Of a stretch of 6,002 bases of DNA, positions 1-5,729 are shown piece by piece (the first letter of the stretch is position 1; each line of letters starts with the position of its first letter). Under the pieces are notes generated by a model that saw nothing but the letters and a program-made list of their open reading frames with translations, searched no databases and was not told the origin of the DNA. Source of the stretch: Acidobacteriota bacterium (GTDB lineage: Bacteria; Planctomycetota; Phycisphaerae; WQYP01; JAJZKJ01); contig JAJZKJ010000151.1 of assembly GCA_021804195.1 (NCBI GenBank), positions 1 to 6,002 of the forward strand, in the 5' to 3' direction. The position numbers and the translations under genes are program-made.

Positions 1-99
1 GGACAAGTTCCCGGGGTGCGGGAAATAACGTTGCGGGATGAAGACGGTACAACCCTGCCCTGGCCGCAAGCCGGCTGGGAGTATCGCACCGGCGCATAA
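1..99 (+). CDS. C-terminal end of an upstream gene, possibly thiamine-monophosphate kinase (partial)
   Basis: Reading frame 1 is open from the window edge to a TAA at 97-99 and gives 32 residues ending in AGWEYRTGA. The stop lies 5 nt before the tsaE start, so the two genes are probably cotranscribed. Many ThiL proteins end in a short G-[YW]-x-H/Y motif after a strand like the one here, and thiL lies directly before tsaE in Bacillus and other genomes. These two facts suggest ThiL, but the fragment is too short to prove it. The coding call is better supported than the identity; the only direct evidence is the open frame, tight spacing and GC-rich codon use. Confidence 0.5.
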   Translation, partial: GQVPGVREITLRDEDGTTLPWPQAGWEYRTGA

Positions 100-104
100 A
101 TCAG

Positions 105-620
105 ATGGAATCAGCCATGCCCTGGATCACCCATTCGGTGGATGAAACCATCGCCCTTGGCCGATGGATCGGCGAGTTGGCGCGAACCGGCCAGGCGATC
201 GGCCTGGATGGCGATCTGGGTGCGGGCAAAACGCAATTGGTGCGGGGAATGGCGCAGGGCGCCGGGGTGGCGGATCTTTCGCTGGTTTGCAGTCCCACGT
301 ATGTTCTTTTGAATATTTATCCCGCCGATCCGGCCAGGCCGGCGAGCAAAACGCTCTACCATCTCGACGCTTACCGGGTGCACGGCGCCGCCGACTTCGC
401 CGCCGTCGGTTTCGATGAACTGCTCGATCAGAACGCTCTGGTGGTTCTGGAATGGGCCAGCCGCGTGCCGGAACTTCTGCCCGCCGATTGCCTGCGCCTC
501 GCGGCCGATATCGTCGACTCTTGTTCCCGCCGTTGGACCGCCCGCGCCGCGGGAAAAAACTCCCAGGAGCTATTGGCCCGGCTTGGGGAGGCGTGCGCGT
601 TCATGGGGGAAAAAACATAG
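105..620 (+). CDS. tsaE: tRNA threonylcarbamoyladenosine biosynthesis ATPase TsaE
   Basis: TsaE is the small P-loop ATPase that works with TsaB and TsaD to attach the threonylcarbamoyl group to A37 of ANN-decoding tRNAs in the cytoplasm. The 171-aa product has all family hallmarks: Walker A GDLGAGKT at residues 36-43, the SPTY switch motif at 63-66, HLDAYR at 86-91 and the LEWASR stretch with Glu116-Trp117. Its length is normal for the family (about 150-170 aa), and the C-terminal tail after residue 135 is variable and low in recognisable motifs. The start at 105 gives MESAMPW. A second in-frame ATG at 117 is equally possible and has a GGAA 6 nt upstream, so the N-terminus is uncertain by four residues. 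It follows the upstream gene by 5 nt. No tsaB follows; the next 320 bp are non-coding. Confidence 0.96.
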   Translation: MESAMPWITHSVDETIALGRWIGELARTGQAIGLDGDLGAGKTQLVRGMAQGAGVADLSLVCSPTYVLLNIYPADPARPASKTLYHLDAYRVHGAADFAAVGFDELLDQNALVVLEWASRVPELLPADCLRLAADIVDSCSRRWTARAAGKNSQELLARLGEACAFMGEKT

Positions 621-636
621 GGCATCGGCCTACATG

Positions 637-644
637 GATTTCCA
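637..644. repeat. 8-bp target-site duplication, left copy
   Basis: GATTTCCA directly abuts the left terminal inverted repeat at 645. An identical copy directly abuts the right repeat at 799-806. The match is exactly 8 bp and does not extend further on either side (645 is G, 807 is A; 636 is G, 798 is C), as expected for a duplication made on insertion. Confidence 0.85.
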
Positions 645-657
645 GTAACCGTTCACG
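645..657 (+). repeat. Left terminal inverted repeat of the 154-bp element
   Basis: GTAACCGTTCACG is the perfect reverse complement of 786-798. It matches the ends of the second element at 4341 and 4488 at 11-12 of 13 positions. Confidence 0.9.
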
Positions 658-672
658 GCGGGGCGAAAAACG

Positions 673-697
673 GCCGCGGGATTGCGATCCCCGCGGC
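673..697. other. Strong GC-rich hairpin inside the 154-bp element
   Basis: GCCGCGGGAT at 673-682 pairs with ATCCCCGCGGC at 687-697 around a TGCG loop, with one bulged C. A second structured unit follows at 730-743, the perfect palindrome CCCGGCGCGCCGGG. The transcribed element would fold extensively and could act as a terminator or mRNA 3'-end stabiliser for tsaE. That role is inferred only from position and folding potential. Confidence 0.55.
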
Positions 698-785
698 TGC
701 GTGGCCGGGGCGGCGCGGTAATTGGCAGTCCCGGCGCGCCGGGGAAACCCGTGCCTGTCGGGACGTACGCGGAAAACACCCGGGG

Positions 786-798
786 CGTGAACGGTTAC
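786..798 (-). repeat. Right terminal inverted repeat of the 154-bp element
   Basis: CGTGAACGGTTAC is the exact reverse complement of the left repeat at 645-657 and is followed at once by the duplicated octamer. Confidence 0.9.
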
Positions 799-806
799 GA
801 TTTCCA
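799..806. repeat. 8-bp target-site duplication, right copy
   Basis: GATTTCCA, identical to 637-644, lies directly outside the right terminal repeat. Confidence 0.85.
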
Positions 807-891
807 AGTGCTCGGTCACATCTACAGTTGCGGGTTGATTGGCCTCAAACCGGCCAGATGCAAGGAGTCACCGGCTCAATGGGTATAACCA

Positions 892-912
892 GGGCGGCCT
901 GGAAGGCCGCCC
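892..912. terminator. Perfect hairpin between convergent tsaE and ruvX
   Basis: GGGCGGCCT at 892-900 and AGGCCGCCC at 904-912 form a perfect 9-bp stem with a GGA loop. It lies 30 bp past the ruvX stop on the minus strand and downstream of tsaE on the plus strand. No T-tract follows on either side, so an intrinsic terminator is unproven; it could instead block 3' exonucleases or assist Rho-dependent ending. The rest of 807-941 shows no gene. Confidence 0.5.
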
Positions 913-941
913 CCCCATATTGGACATAATTATTCCCGGGA

Positions 942-1361
942 TCAGGGCTGGGCGTGGGTATCCAGGTAATCCTGAAGGATGCGGGCGGCGGCGACGGCGT
1001 CCACCCGGCGGCGTTTTTGCTGACGGGTGAAGTGGCCGGCCAGACGCGATTGCGCGTCGTGGCTGGAGAGCCGCTCATCCATGCGCTGCACGCGCCGCGC
1101 CGAGGCGCGTTCGAGCAACTCAATGAACCGTTCCGTGCGAAGCGCCTGCGGGCCAAGCGTTCCGTCCATATTCAGCGGCAGGCCGCAGACGACCACGCCG
1201 ACATTTTCGCGCTCGATCAGCCGGCATATCCGCTCCACCAAACGCCGGTCGTCGAGGTCCTCGAAGAGTTCAAAGGGGGCGGCCAGGCGCGACTGCGCAT
1301 CGCCAATGGCGATGCCGGTGCGGCGGGAACCGTAGTCGATGCCAAGAATTCTGTTTTTCAC
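942..1361 (-). CDS. ruvX: Putative pre-16S rRNA nuclease / Holliday junction resolvase RuvX (YqgF)
   Basis: YqgF/RuvX proteins have an RNase H-like fold and process the 5' end of 16S rRNA; a Holliday-junction role has also been proposed. The 139-aa product is the usual family length. It shows the first strand GIDYGSRRTGIA (residues 7-18, acidic Asp9), GLPLNMDGT (60-68), the DERLSS motif (95-100, Glu96) and a final DAVAAARILQDYL helix (121-133, Asp121). Asp9, Glu96 and Asp121 fit the expected metal-binding acidic set, so the enzyme should be active. The start is GTG at 1361; the ribosome binding site is weak, with only an AGG about 8 nt upstream. It starts 8 nt after the manC stop, so the two are very likely one transcript with translational coupling. 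Confidence 0.96.
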   Translation of the reverse strand: MKNRILGIDYGSRRTGIAIGDAQSRLAAPFELFEDLDDRRLVERICRLIERENVGVVVCGLPLNMDGTLGPQALRTERFIELLERASARRVQRMDERLSSHDAQSRLAGHFTRQQKRRRVDAVAAARILQDYLDTHAQP

Positions 1362-1369
1362 GCTTTAGC

Positions 1370-2446
1370 CTATATATATTTGTCGCCATACTTAGCAGAC
1401 AACAATTCCACCATCTGCTTGACGTTCTGGTCTTTCCCGGACGCACAGACCAGGGTGGCGGCGGGAGTATGAATCAGCGTAATCCCGCGGACTCCGATCA
1501 CCGCGAATAAGTGTTCCGTCTGGGAAACCGCCAGCACATCGCCGGAGTCGATGGTCGCCAGATCGCAGCCGACGGCCCGATGGCCGTGCTTGTCCGGCGC
1601 AACAGTGGCGGAAAAACTCTCCCAGTTTCCGACATCCAGCCAGCGCACCGGCATGGGAATCATGGCCACGTGCGGCGCTTTTTCCAGCACGGCATAGTCA
1701 ATGCTTATTTTCGGCAGCGCCGGATAAACTTCCTGGAGAACGCTCTGATAACGCGGCGTATCCCAGGCCTGGGCGATGCGCATCACTCCCTGGTACGATT
1801 CCGGCAAATGCCGCTGAAGCTGCTGGAGTATGCTTGCCGCCTTCCACACGAACATTCCGCTGTTCCAGCAGTATTGTCCGGAAGCCAGATATTCCCCGGC
1901 CGTCGCGGGGGAAGGCTTTTCACGAAAGGCCGCCACGCGGCAGGCCGGCTCCAATCCCGGCAGCGGGCCCCCGTTGCGTATGTAACCGTAGCCCGTGGCC
2001 GGACAAGTCGGAACAATGCCGAACGTAACCAGAAACTCCGGCGATTTTTCAACGGTCTGGAATCCCAGAGAAAGACAGCGCTGAAACTCGTCGATGGGTT
2101 CAATGATGTGATCGGCGGTAAGCACCGCCAGAACGGCATCCGGATCCATACGAAAAAGGATGGCGGCCGAAAAGGCCACCGCGTTGGCGGTATCGCGCCC
2201 CACCGGTTCGCCCAGCAGTTGATTCTCCGGAAGCATGGCCAGTTCATCCAGCGCCTGGCGGGCGTAAACGGACGAAGTGCATACAAAAATCCGGGATGGA
2301 TCGATCAACCCGCGCAGCCGGCCAACGGCGATTTCCAACAGCGATTTTCCGCCGATCAAACGCAGAAGCTGCTTGGGACGCCGGCGGGTGGAGAGCGGCC
2401 ATAACCGCGTGCCCGTTCCACCGGCCATAATTACGCCATGACGCAT
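1370..2446 (-). CDS. manC: Mannose-1-phosphate guanylyltransferase (GDP-mannose pyrophosphorylase)
   Basis: The enzyme joins mannose 1-phosphate and GTP to give GDP-mannose and pyrophosphate, supplying GDP-mannose for surface polysaccharides and glycoconjugates in the cytoplasm. The 358-aa product carries the nucleotidyltransferase signature GGTGTRLWPLS near residues 9-19 with RPKQ at 23-26. These are followed by EPVGRDTANA, LTADHII, PATGYGYI, FREKP, WNSGMFVW, SIDYAVLEK and WLDVGNWES in the usual order. The length matches the single-domain form; there is no C-terminal phosphomannose isomerase cupin. I chose the ATG at 2446 because GGGAG lies 6 nt upstream and the protein begins MRHGVIMAGG. 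The frame stays open upstream to 2734 but that stretch has no family similarity. It is followed closely by ruvX. Confidence 0.96.
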   Translation of the reverse strand: MRHGVIMAGGTGTRLWPLSTRRRPKQLLRLIGGKSLLEIAVGRLRGLIDPSRIFVCTSSVYARQALDELAMLPENQLLGEPVGRDTANAVAFSAAILFRMDPDAVLAVLTADHIIEPIDEFQRCLSLGFQTVEKSPEFLVTFGIVPTCPATGYGYIRNGGPLPGLEPACRVAAFREKPSPATAGEYLASGQYCWNSGMFVWKAASILQQLQRHLPESYQGVMRIAQAWDTPRYQSVLQEVYPALPKISIDYAVLEKAPHVAMIPMPVRWLDVGNWESFSATVAPDKHGHRAVGCDLATIDSGDVLAVSQTEHLFAVIGVRGITLIHTPAATLVCASGKDQNVKQMVELLSAKYGDKYI

Positions 2447-2511
2447 GGATATCTCCCTGCAATAGACCAGCTCGTCCGTGCCGGTGTTAGTCAAACTGAG
2501 CGGATCGCCCG

Positions 2512-2534
2512 GCGCCGGTAACGCGTGCCGGCGC
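2512..2534. promoter_or_regulatory. Inverted repeat in the divergent manC / secreted-protein promoter region
   Basis: GCGCCGG at 2512-2518 is the exact reverse complement of CCGGCGC at 2528-2534, separated by 9 nt. It lies between manC and the candidate -10 boxes at 2541-2550. It could be an operator or a hairpin in the manC leader; the sequence does not decide between these, and chance in GC-rich DNA is possible. Confidence 0.25.
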
Positions 2535-2540
2535 AGCGCG

Positions 2541-2550
2541 AGTATATAAT
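2541..2550. promoter_or_regulatory. Candidate overlapping divergent -10 boxes
   Basis: An AT-rich block reads TATAAT on the plus strand (2545-2550), a perfect sigma-70 -10 hexamer 52 nt before the ATG at 2602. On the minus strand the same block reads TATACT (2546 to 2541), 95 nt before the manC start. No clear TTGACA-like -35 lies at the proper distance on either strand. Support is the -10 match in an otherwise GC-rich 155-bp divergent intergenic region. Confidence 0.4.
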
Positions 2551-2601
2551 CAACCGGCGGCGGCAGGAAAACAACCAAAAAAACGACCGGAGAAGTCCAA
2601 G

Positions 2602-4293
2602 ATGCATCCACGATGGAATTGGAAGGCCTTGATTTTCTGGCTGGCGATCCCCAGCGCTGCGCTGGCGCGGGCCGCGCCCCCTTCGCCGACGACCGCCCCA
2701 GCCATTCTCCCGCTGAACCGTCCGGCAACCCCAACGCCGCGCCGGATGCCGCGGGTCACGCTCGCCAAGCCCCATCTGAATCCCGGCGCGCCGGCACGCG
2801 AATTTTCACTGCCGGCCGCGTTCTGGAACGAACACCTCACCAACTGGCTGGATGTGGCGCTGTGCGGACGGCCCAGTAATTTTCTGCATGAAACCATCTT
2901 AAGTATTCCGACCACCCGTTCCATCGTCAGGCGGGCATTCGGCCGCATCGGCTTTCATCCGGCGAGCGAATGGGCGCCAAGTCTTGCGAATTTCGCCGCC
3001 ATTCGCGGCCAACCGGTCTTGATACTGGTTCGTTTCCGCCGGCACGCCATCATGCAAACTTTCCCGCTGGAAGAACTCATCAGCCTCCGCGGATGGAATA
3101 CCGCCATCGGACCGTTCGGCTGGCTTTACCTGGGCACGCCCCTTCCCTATCCCGCGCCCGCGGCGGTGCGCGGCGCCCGCGGTGGACAATCCGTATCGCC
3201 CAACGCAATTCTTGCCGACGATCCTCAGATCGCCATGCAGTTTCGCGGTATTATCCATCAATCGCAGGCCTTGTTGGATTTTCCCCTATGTTTTGACGAC
3301 TGGATTTATCCGAATATCCGCTATTACCGCAATGTGTCGGTGTTGCCGTGGCGGGTCTTTAACAGCAATGGCGCGATCCCGGCCCAAGTGATATTCCGCC
3401 GGGTATCGCAAGCGGCATACCTCAAAACCGCCTCCCGCTACTGGCACAATCGGCGGTACGCCCGGTATATCCTCAAACAGATTCCACTTGCGAAAGTGAT
3501 TGACAAGGTCCGGCGCCGGCTCTGGAAACTCAAATCCGCCGAACGACGGCGCTGGAATCATTCCCGGGCCATCGCGCGCTGCGCCGTCCGCCTGCAATCC
3601 TGTTATGCCGCCCTGGACGCCGCCTGGATAGATTGGGACTATGCCCACGCCCATTTTCACGCGGAATCGAACCGGACCCGCAACCAGGTTCGCCGGCAGG
3701 CGTTGTGGTTCAAACAGCATATTGATCAGAAGCGTTCGCAGTATCATCAACTCTGGCTGGCCACGGTGGCAAAAGATCAACTCTTGGCCCTGGAAAAGAA
3801 ACCAGGTCAAAAAACGGATACGCGGCGCATCGCCGTCCTGCGCGCGGCCGAGCTTGCCGCGCGCAGTCGCTCCCTGCTGGACGCAAACCGGCAATCGCTG
3901 TCTTTCTGGGAGCGCAAGAAAAAACATCTTGCACCGAATGATCCGCGCAAGGCCTGGGCCGCCGACATCCGCGCCAATCTGGCTCTGGCGCAAGCCCGAC
4001 GGAGGTTGGGGAAAGAGGGAATCGCCTATGCCAGAGCGATTAAGAGCGGCGGCAAGGCGCGGATTGCCGCAGCGCAACAAAAGTATATGCCGGCCCTGTT
4101 GCGTCAATTCCTGGCCGCGGCGCGGGTTCAACTCGTGCGAATCAACTTCCGCATTGCCGAGGACCGAGGGCTTGTTCCACCGGCGCAGATGGCGGCGCTC
4201 CAAAAACAAAGAGCGGCGATACAAAAGAACATGCAACGCTACCAAAACCAGATGGCCCAACTCGCCCCGGCGCCGCCGGCAACGCGGCCATAA
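2602..4293 (+). CDS. Secreted protein with YdjY-like domain and basic helical C-terminal half
   Basis: The 563-aa product begins with a signal peptide: basic MHPRWNWK, a hydrophobic core at about 9-22 and an ALARA cleavage region near 20-24. No lipobox Cys follows, so it is probably released to the periplasm. A Pro/Ala-rich linker (25-65) follows. Residues about 75-230 resemble the YdjY domain common in planctomycetes: LCGRPSNFLHETIL at 87-100, the RIGFHP stretch near 115-120, ILVRFRR at 141-147, GWLYLGT at 173-179 and a final LLDFPL. Domain function is unknown. Residues 280-563 are long, Arg/Lys/Gln/Ala-rich helices of likely coiled-coil character, ending in a Pro/Ala tail. GGAG lies 9 nt before the start. 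It diverges from manC. The domain call is by eye; the coding call is firm from length and codon pattern. Confidence 0.85.
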   Translation: MHPRWNWKALIFWLAIPSAALARAAPPSPTTAPAILPLNRPATPTPRRMPRVTLAKPHLNPGAPAREFSLPAAFWNEHLTNWLDVALCGRPSNFLHETILSIPTTRSIVRRAFGRIGFHPASEWAPSLANFAAIRGQPVLILVRFRRHAIMQTFPLEELISLRGWNTAIGPFGWLYLGTPLPYPAPAAVRGARGGQSVSPNAILADDPQIAMQFRGIIHQSQALLDFPLCFDDWIYPNIRYYRNVSVLPWRVFNSNGAIPAQVIFRRVSQAAYLKTASRYWHNRRYARYILKQIPLAKVIDKVRRRLWKLKSAERRRWNHSRAIARCAVRLQSCYAALDAAWIDWDYAHAHFHAESNRTRNQVRRQALWFKQHIDQKRSQYHQLWLATVAKDQLLALEKKPGQKTDTRRIAVLRAAELAARSRSLLDANRQSLSFWERKKKHLAPNDPRKAWAADIRANLALAQARRRLGKEGIAYARAIKSGGKARIAAAQQKYMPALLRQFLAAARVQLVRINFRIAEDRGLVPPAQMAALQKQRAAIQKNMQRYQNQMAQLAPAPPATRP

Positions 4294-4302
4294 CCGCAAC
4301 TT

Positions 4303-4332
4303 TTAATTGAAGACGCGGCTGCGCGCAATTAA
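4303..4332. terminator. Stem-loop after the YdjY-like gene
   Basis: TTAATTG at 4303-4309 pairs with CAATTAA at 4326-4332, and inner CGCG at 4314-4317 pairs with CGCG at 4322-4325 around a GCTG loop, leaving AAGA unpaired on one side. It begins 10 bp past the stop of the plus-strand gene. There is no downstream T-tract, so terminator function is tentative. Confidence 0.35.
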
Positions 4333-4340
4333 GCAATATC

Positions 4341-4355
4341 GTAACCATTTACGGG
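4341..4355 (+). repeat. Left inverted repeat of the second element
   Basis: GTAACCATTTACGGG differs from the reverse complement of 4474-4488 at a single position. It differs from GTAACCGTTCACGGC at 645-659 at three of 15. Confidence 0.75.
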
Positions 4356-4473
4356 TAAAAAGCGGTAAAACAAAGCGAATTTCGCATGATTTTGACGAAC
4401 GAAAACGGTCCTCAAATTGGCCTTTCAGACGATGGGAATCAAAGATTTCCCCCAAGAAAAGAACTATTTAGAC

Positions 4474-4488
4474 CCCGTGAATGGTTAC
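4474..4488 (-). repeat. Right inverted repeat of the second element
   Basis: CCCGTGAATGGTTAC mirrors 4341-4355 at 14 of 15 positions. The strong promoter of the downstream gene begins 8 bp beyond it. Confidence 0.75.
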
Positions 4489-4496
4489 TTTTGATT

Positions 4497-4525
4497 TTGA
4501 CAGACAAAACGTTTAATAGTACAAT
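4497..4525 (+). promoter_or_regulatory. Near-consensus sigma-70 promoter of the nuclease gene
   Basis: TTGACA at 4497-4502, a 17-bp spacer, then TACAAT at 4520-4525: a perfect -35, ideal spacing and a 5/6 -10. Transcription should begin near 4532, leaving a leader of about 50 nt before the ATG at 4584. It lies just outside the right inverted repeat at 4488, so the gene appears to carry its own strong promoter. Confidence 0.75.
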
Positions 4526-4571
4526 CAAAAAATGCTCAAAGCAATTTTCTGTATTGCTGCAAAACTTCTCT

Positions 4572-4577
4572 AAGGAG
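4572..4577 (+). promoter_or_regulatory. Ribosome binding site that fixes the nuclease start
   Basis: AAGGAG sits 6 nt before the ATG at 4584. It favours this start over the in-frame ATG at 4386, which has no such site and would lie upstream of the promoter. Confidence 0.8.
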
Positions 4578-4583
4578 CTAAAA

Positions 4584-5702
4584 ATGGTTGAGCGTGAAAA
4601 TGAGCATAATGAAGATCAGCAAAAACTCAAAGACCGTATGCTTCGCATAGTTAATTATTATGATGGCCATTTAGGAAACAAAAAGCTTCGAAAGGAGTTT
4701 ATAGATAGCTCAAAGGACGATGGGCAGCAGGTGACTGACGCTGATTTTGAGCGAATAAGATCGGAACTCATTCGTGATGGTTTGTTAAAGAAAGCCCGAG
4801 GAATGGGTGGTGCAACCTCTCTCGTCTCCCAGGATGCCGTGCAGCAACAAAAAGAGGAACCGCCCATGACCAATGCTCCTACCGACTGGCAGCGCAATCT
4901 CCTCGTGGAAATAGTTAAAAAAAGTGGACATGAGGGGCGCATTGGCAACAAGAAACTGCGCGATGAATTCATCAGCCAATCGCAGAAAGACCACGGAGAA
5001 ACAGTTACTGAAGATGATTTCTGGAAGATTCGAAATGGCCTTGTTCTCGACGGAGTGTTGGAGAAGGGGTTGGGAAAAGGTGGGGCGACTTTATTGTCTG
5101 AATCTGGGCGGATAACAACCAAGCCGCGCACGGAGTTTTTGGGGAAAAAGAAAGATAAAAGTCAGATAGAATCCACCCTATATGAACCTTTCTGCCGGAC
5201 CGTAGGCAAGCAATATGCAAGCAGCAATCCAGAAGTTCAGTATATCTCAGAAGCATCCGCGAACCAAGGGGCGAGAACCACGGGTGGCAAATGGACACGA
5301 CCGGACGTCAAGATTGTCACTGTTCTAAGTTTTGATTTTATTCCAGGGAAGTGGGTCGAAATTATCACCTACGAGTTAAAGCCAAAAAATGATTTTGGGA
5401 TAACAGGAGTCTTCGAGGCTGCCGCCCATCGCGCATTTGCCAACAAGAGCTACTTGGCCATCCAAGTCGAAAAAGACAAAGACGGCGATTTAGACAGTGA
5501 CGAGGACTTCGTTCGACTCCGGCGTGAATGTGATAGACTAGGTGTCGGCCTAACAACATTCGAGGACCCCGACGATTGGGAGACATTCACGGAACACATT
5601 CCTCCCAAACCCAATACCCCCGATCCCGCGGAAATGAATAAATTTATCAATGCTCAGATAAACGATGAAAATAAGAATAAACTGAAAAAATTGCTACGGT
5701 AG
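4584..5702 (+). CDS. Orphan PD-(D/E)XK nuclease-like protein with tandem winged-helix-like domains
   Basis: The 372-aa product has two copies of a 70-residue unit, about 12-81 and 102-171, offset by 90 residues. Each contains GNKKLRxEFI (31-40 and 121-130), a V-T-x-x-D-F segment, and a final DG(L/V)L...GxGGAT motif, the pattern of a winged helix-turn-helix ending in a Gly-rich wing. A short linker leads to a C-terminal domain (about 195-335) with ESTLYEPF (Glu197), KWTRPDV (Asp241), ITYELKPK (Glu264-x-Lys266) and an EAAAHRAFANKSYLAIQ helix-strand. Asp241 with Glu264-x-Lys266 fits a PD-(D/E)XK active site. The end is acidic, then Lys-rich. I recognise no named family; a restriction-like or modification-sensing nuclease is inferred. 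The gene is much AT-richer than its neighbours, has its own promoter and no partner methylase here, suggesting transfer. Confidence 0.85.
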   Translation: MVERENEHNEDQQKLKDRMLRIVNYYDGHLGNKKLRKEFIDSSKDDGQQVTDADFERIRSELIRDGLLKKARGMGGATSLVSQDAVQQQKEEPPMTNAPTDWQRNLLVEIVKKSGHEGRIGNKKLRDEFISQSQKDHGETVTEDDFWKIRNGLVLDGVLEKGLGKGGATLLSESGRITTKPRTEFLGKKKDKSQIESTLYEPFCRTVGKQYASSNPEVQYISEASANQGARTTGGKWTRPDVKIVTVLSFDFIPGKWVEIITYELKPKNDFGITGVFEAAAHRAFANKSYLAIQVEKDKDGDLDSDEDFVRLRRECDRLGVGLTTFEDPDDWETFTEHIPPKPNTPDPAEMNKFINAQINDENKNKLKKLLR

Positions 5703-5729
5703 AATTCGCCCTTGAGAAAGAGGTGGGGG

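Larger units (their letters stand above)
645..798. mobile_element. MITE-like non-autonomous element, IS66-type ends (154 bp)
   Basis: The element is bounded by perfect 13-bp terminal inverted repeats: GTAACCGTTCACG at 645-657 and its reverse complement at 786-798. An exact 8-bp direct repeat, GATTTCCA, sits immediately outside both ends. It has no room for a transposase and no convincing ORF, so it must have been moved in trans. Ends beginning GTAA together with an 8-bp duplication are known features of the IS66 family; assignment to that family is an inference. The interior is GC-rich and highly structured, with a hairpin at 673-697 and a 14-bp palindrome at 730-743. It lies 24 bp after the tsaE stop, where insertion would not break a gene. 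Confidence 0.85.
4341..4488. mobile_element. Second MITE-like element or remnant with the same ends (148 bp)
   Basis: GTAACCATTTACGGG at 4341-4355 and CCCGTGAATGGTTAC at 4474-4488 are inverted repeats matching at 14 of 15 positions. Both share the GTAACCRTTYACG core with the ends of the 154-bp element at 645-798, and the lengths are similar (148 and 154 bp). The interior is unrelated and AT-rich, with a small hairpin at 4374-4384 and no transposase. The flanking octamers differ (GCAATATC left, TTTTGATT right), so there is no target-site duplication. It may be an old copy, a recombined copy, or two ends left from different insertions. Confidence 0.65.

Noticed and set aside
682..888. 68-aa plus-strand open frame downstream of tsaE
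   Set aside because: It crosses the right end of the 154-bp element, has no ribosome site and is low in coding character.
954..1472. 172-aa plus-strand open frame
   Set aside because: It is antisense to ruvX, whose motifs are unmistakable; the open frame is a by-product of GC-rich codon use.
1511..2404. 297-aa plus-strand open frame
   Set aside because: It lies wholly antisense to manC, which has every family signature; the translated product resembles no known family.
2447..2734. N-terminal extension of manC
   Set aside because: The frame is open but the residues do not match the family, they overlap the divergent gene, and a good ribosome site precedes the ATG at 2446.
3286..4299. 337-aa minus-strand open frame
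   Set aside because: It is antisense to the secreted-protein gene, which has a signal peptide, a ribosome site and a recognisable domain; the antisense product shows none of these.
4386..4583. 66-residue upstream extension of the nuclease frame
   Set aside because: It runs through the inverted-repeat element and across the promoter, has no ribosome site, and the ATG at 4584 has a strong one.
5702..5713. GAATTCGCCCTT, identical to the cloning-site flank of common TA vectors, at the AT-rich to GC-rich junction
   Set aside because: The bases on the left do not continue as vector sequence and no second copy or reverse complement is present. Chance is the likelier explanation, though read coverage across 5690-5725 would settle whether the junction is a chimera.
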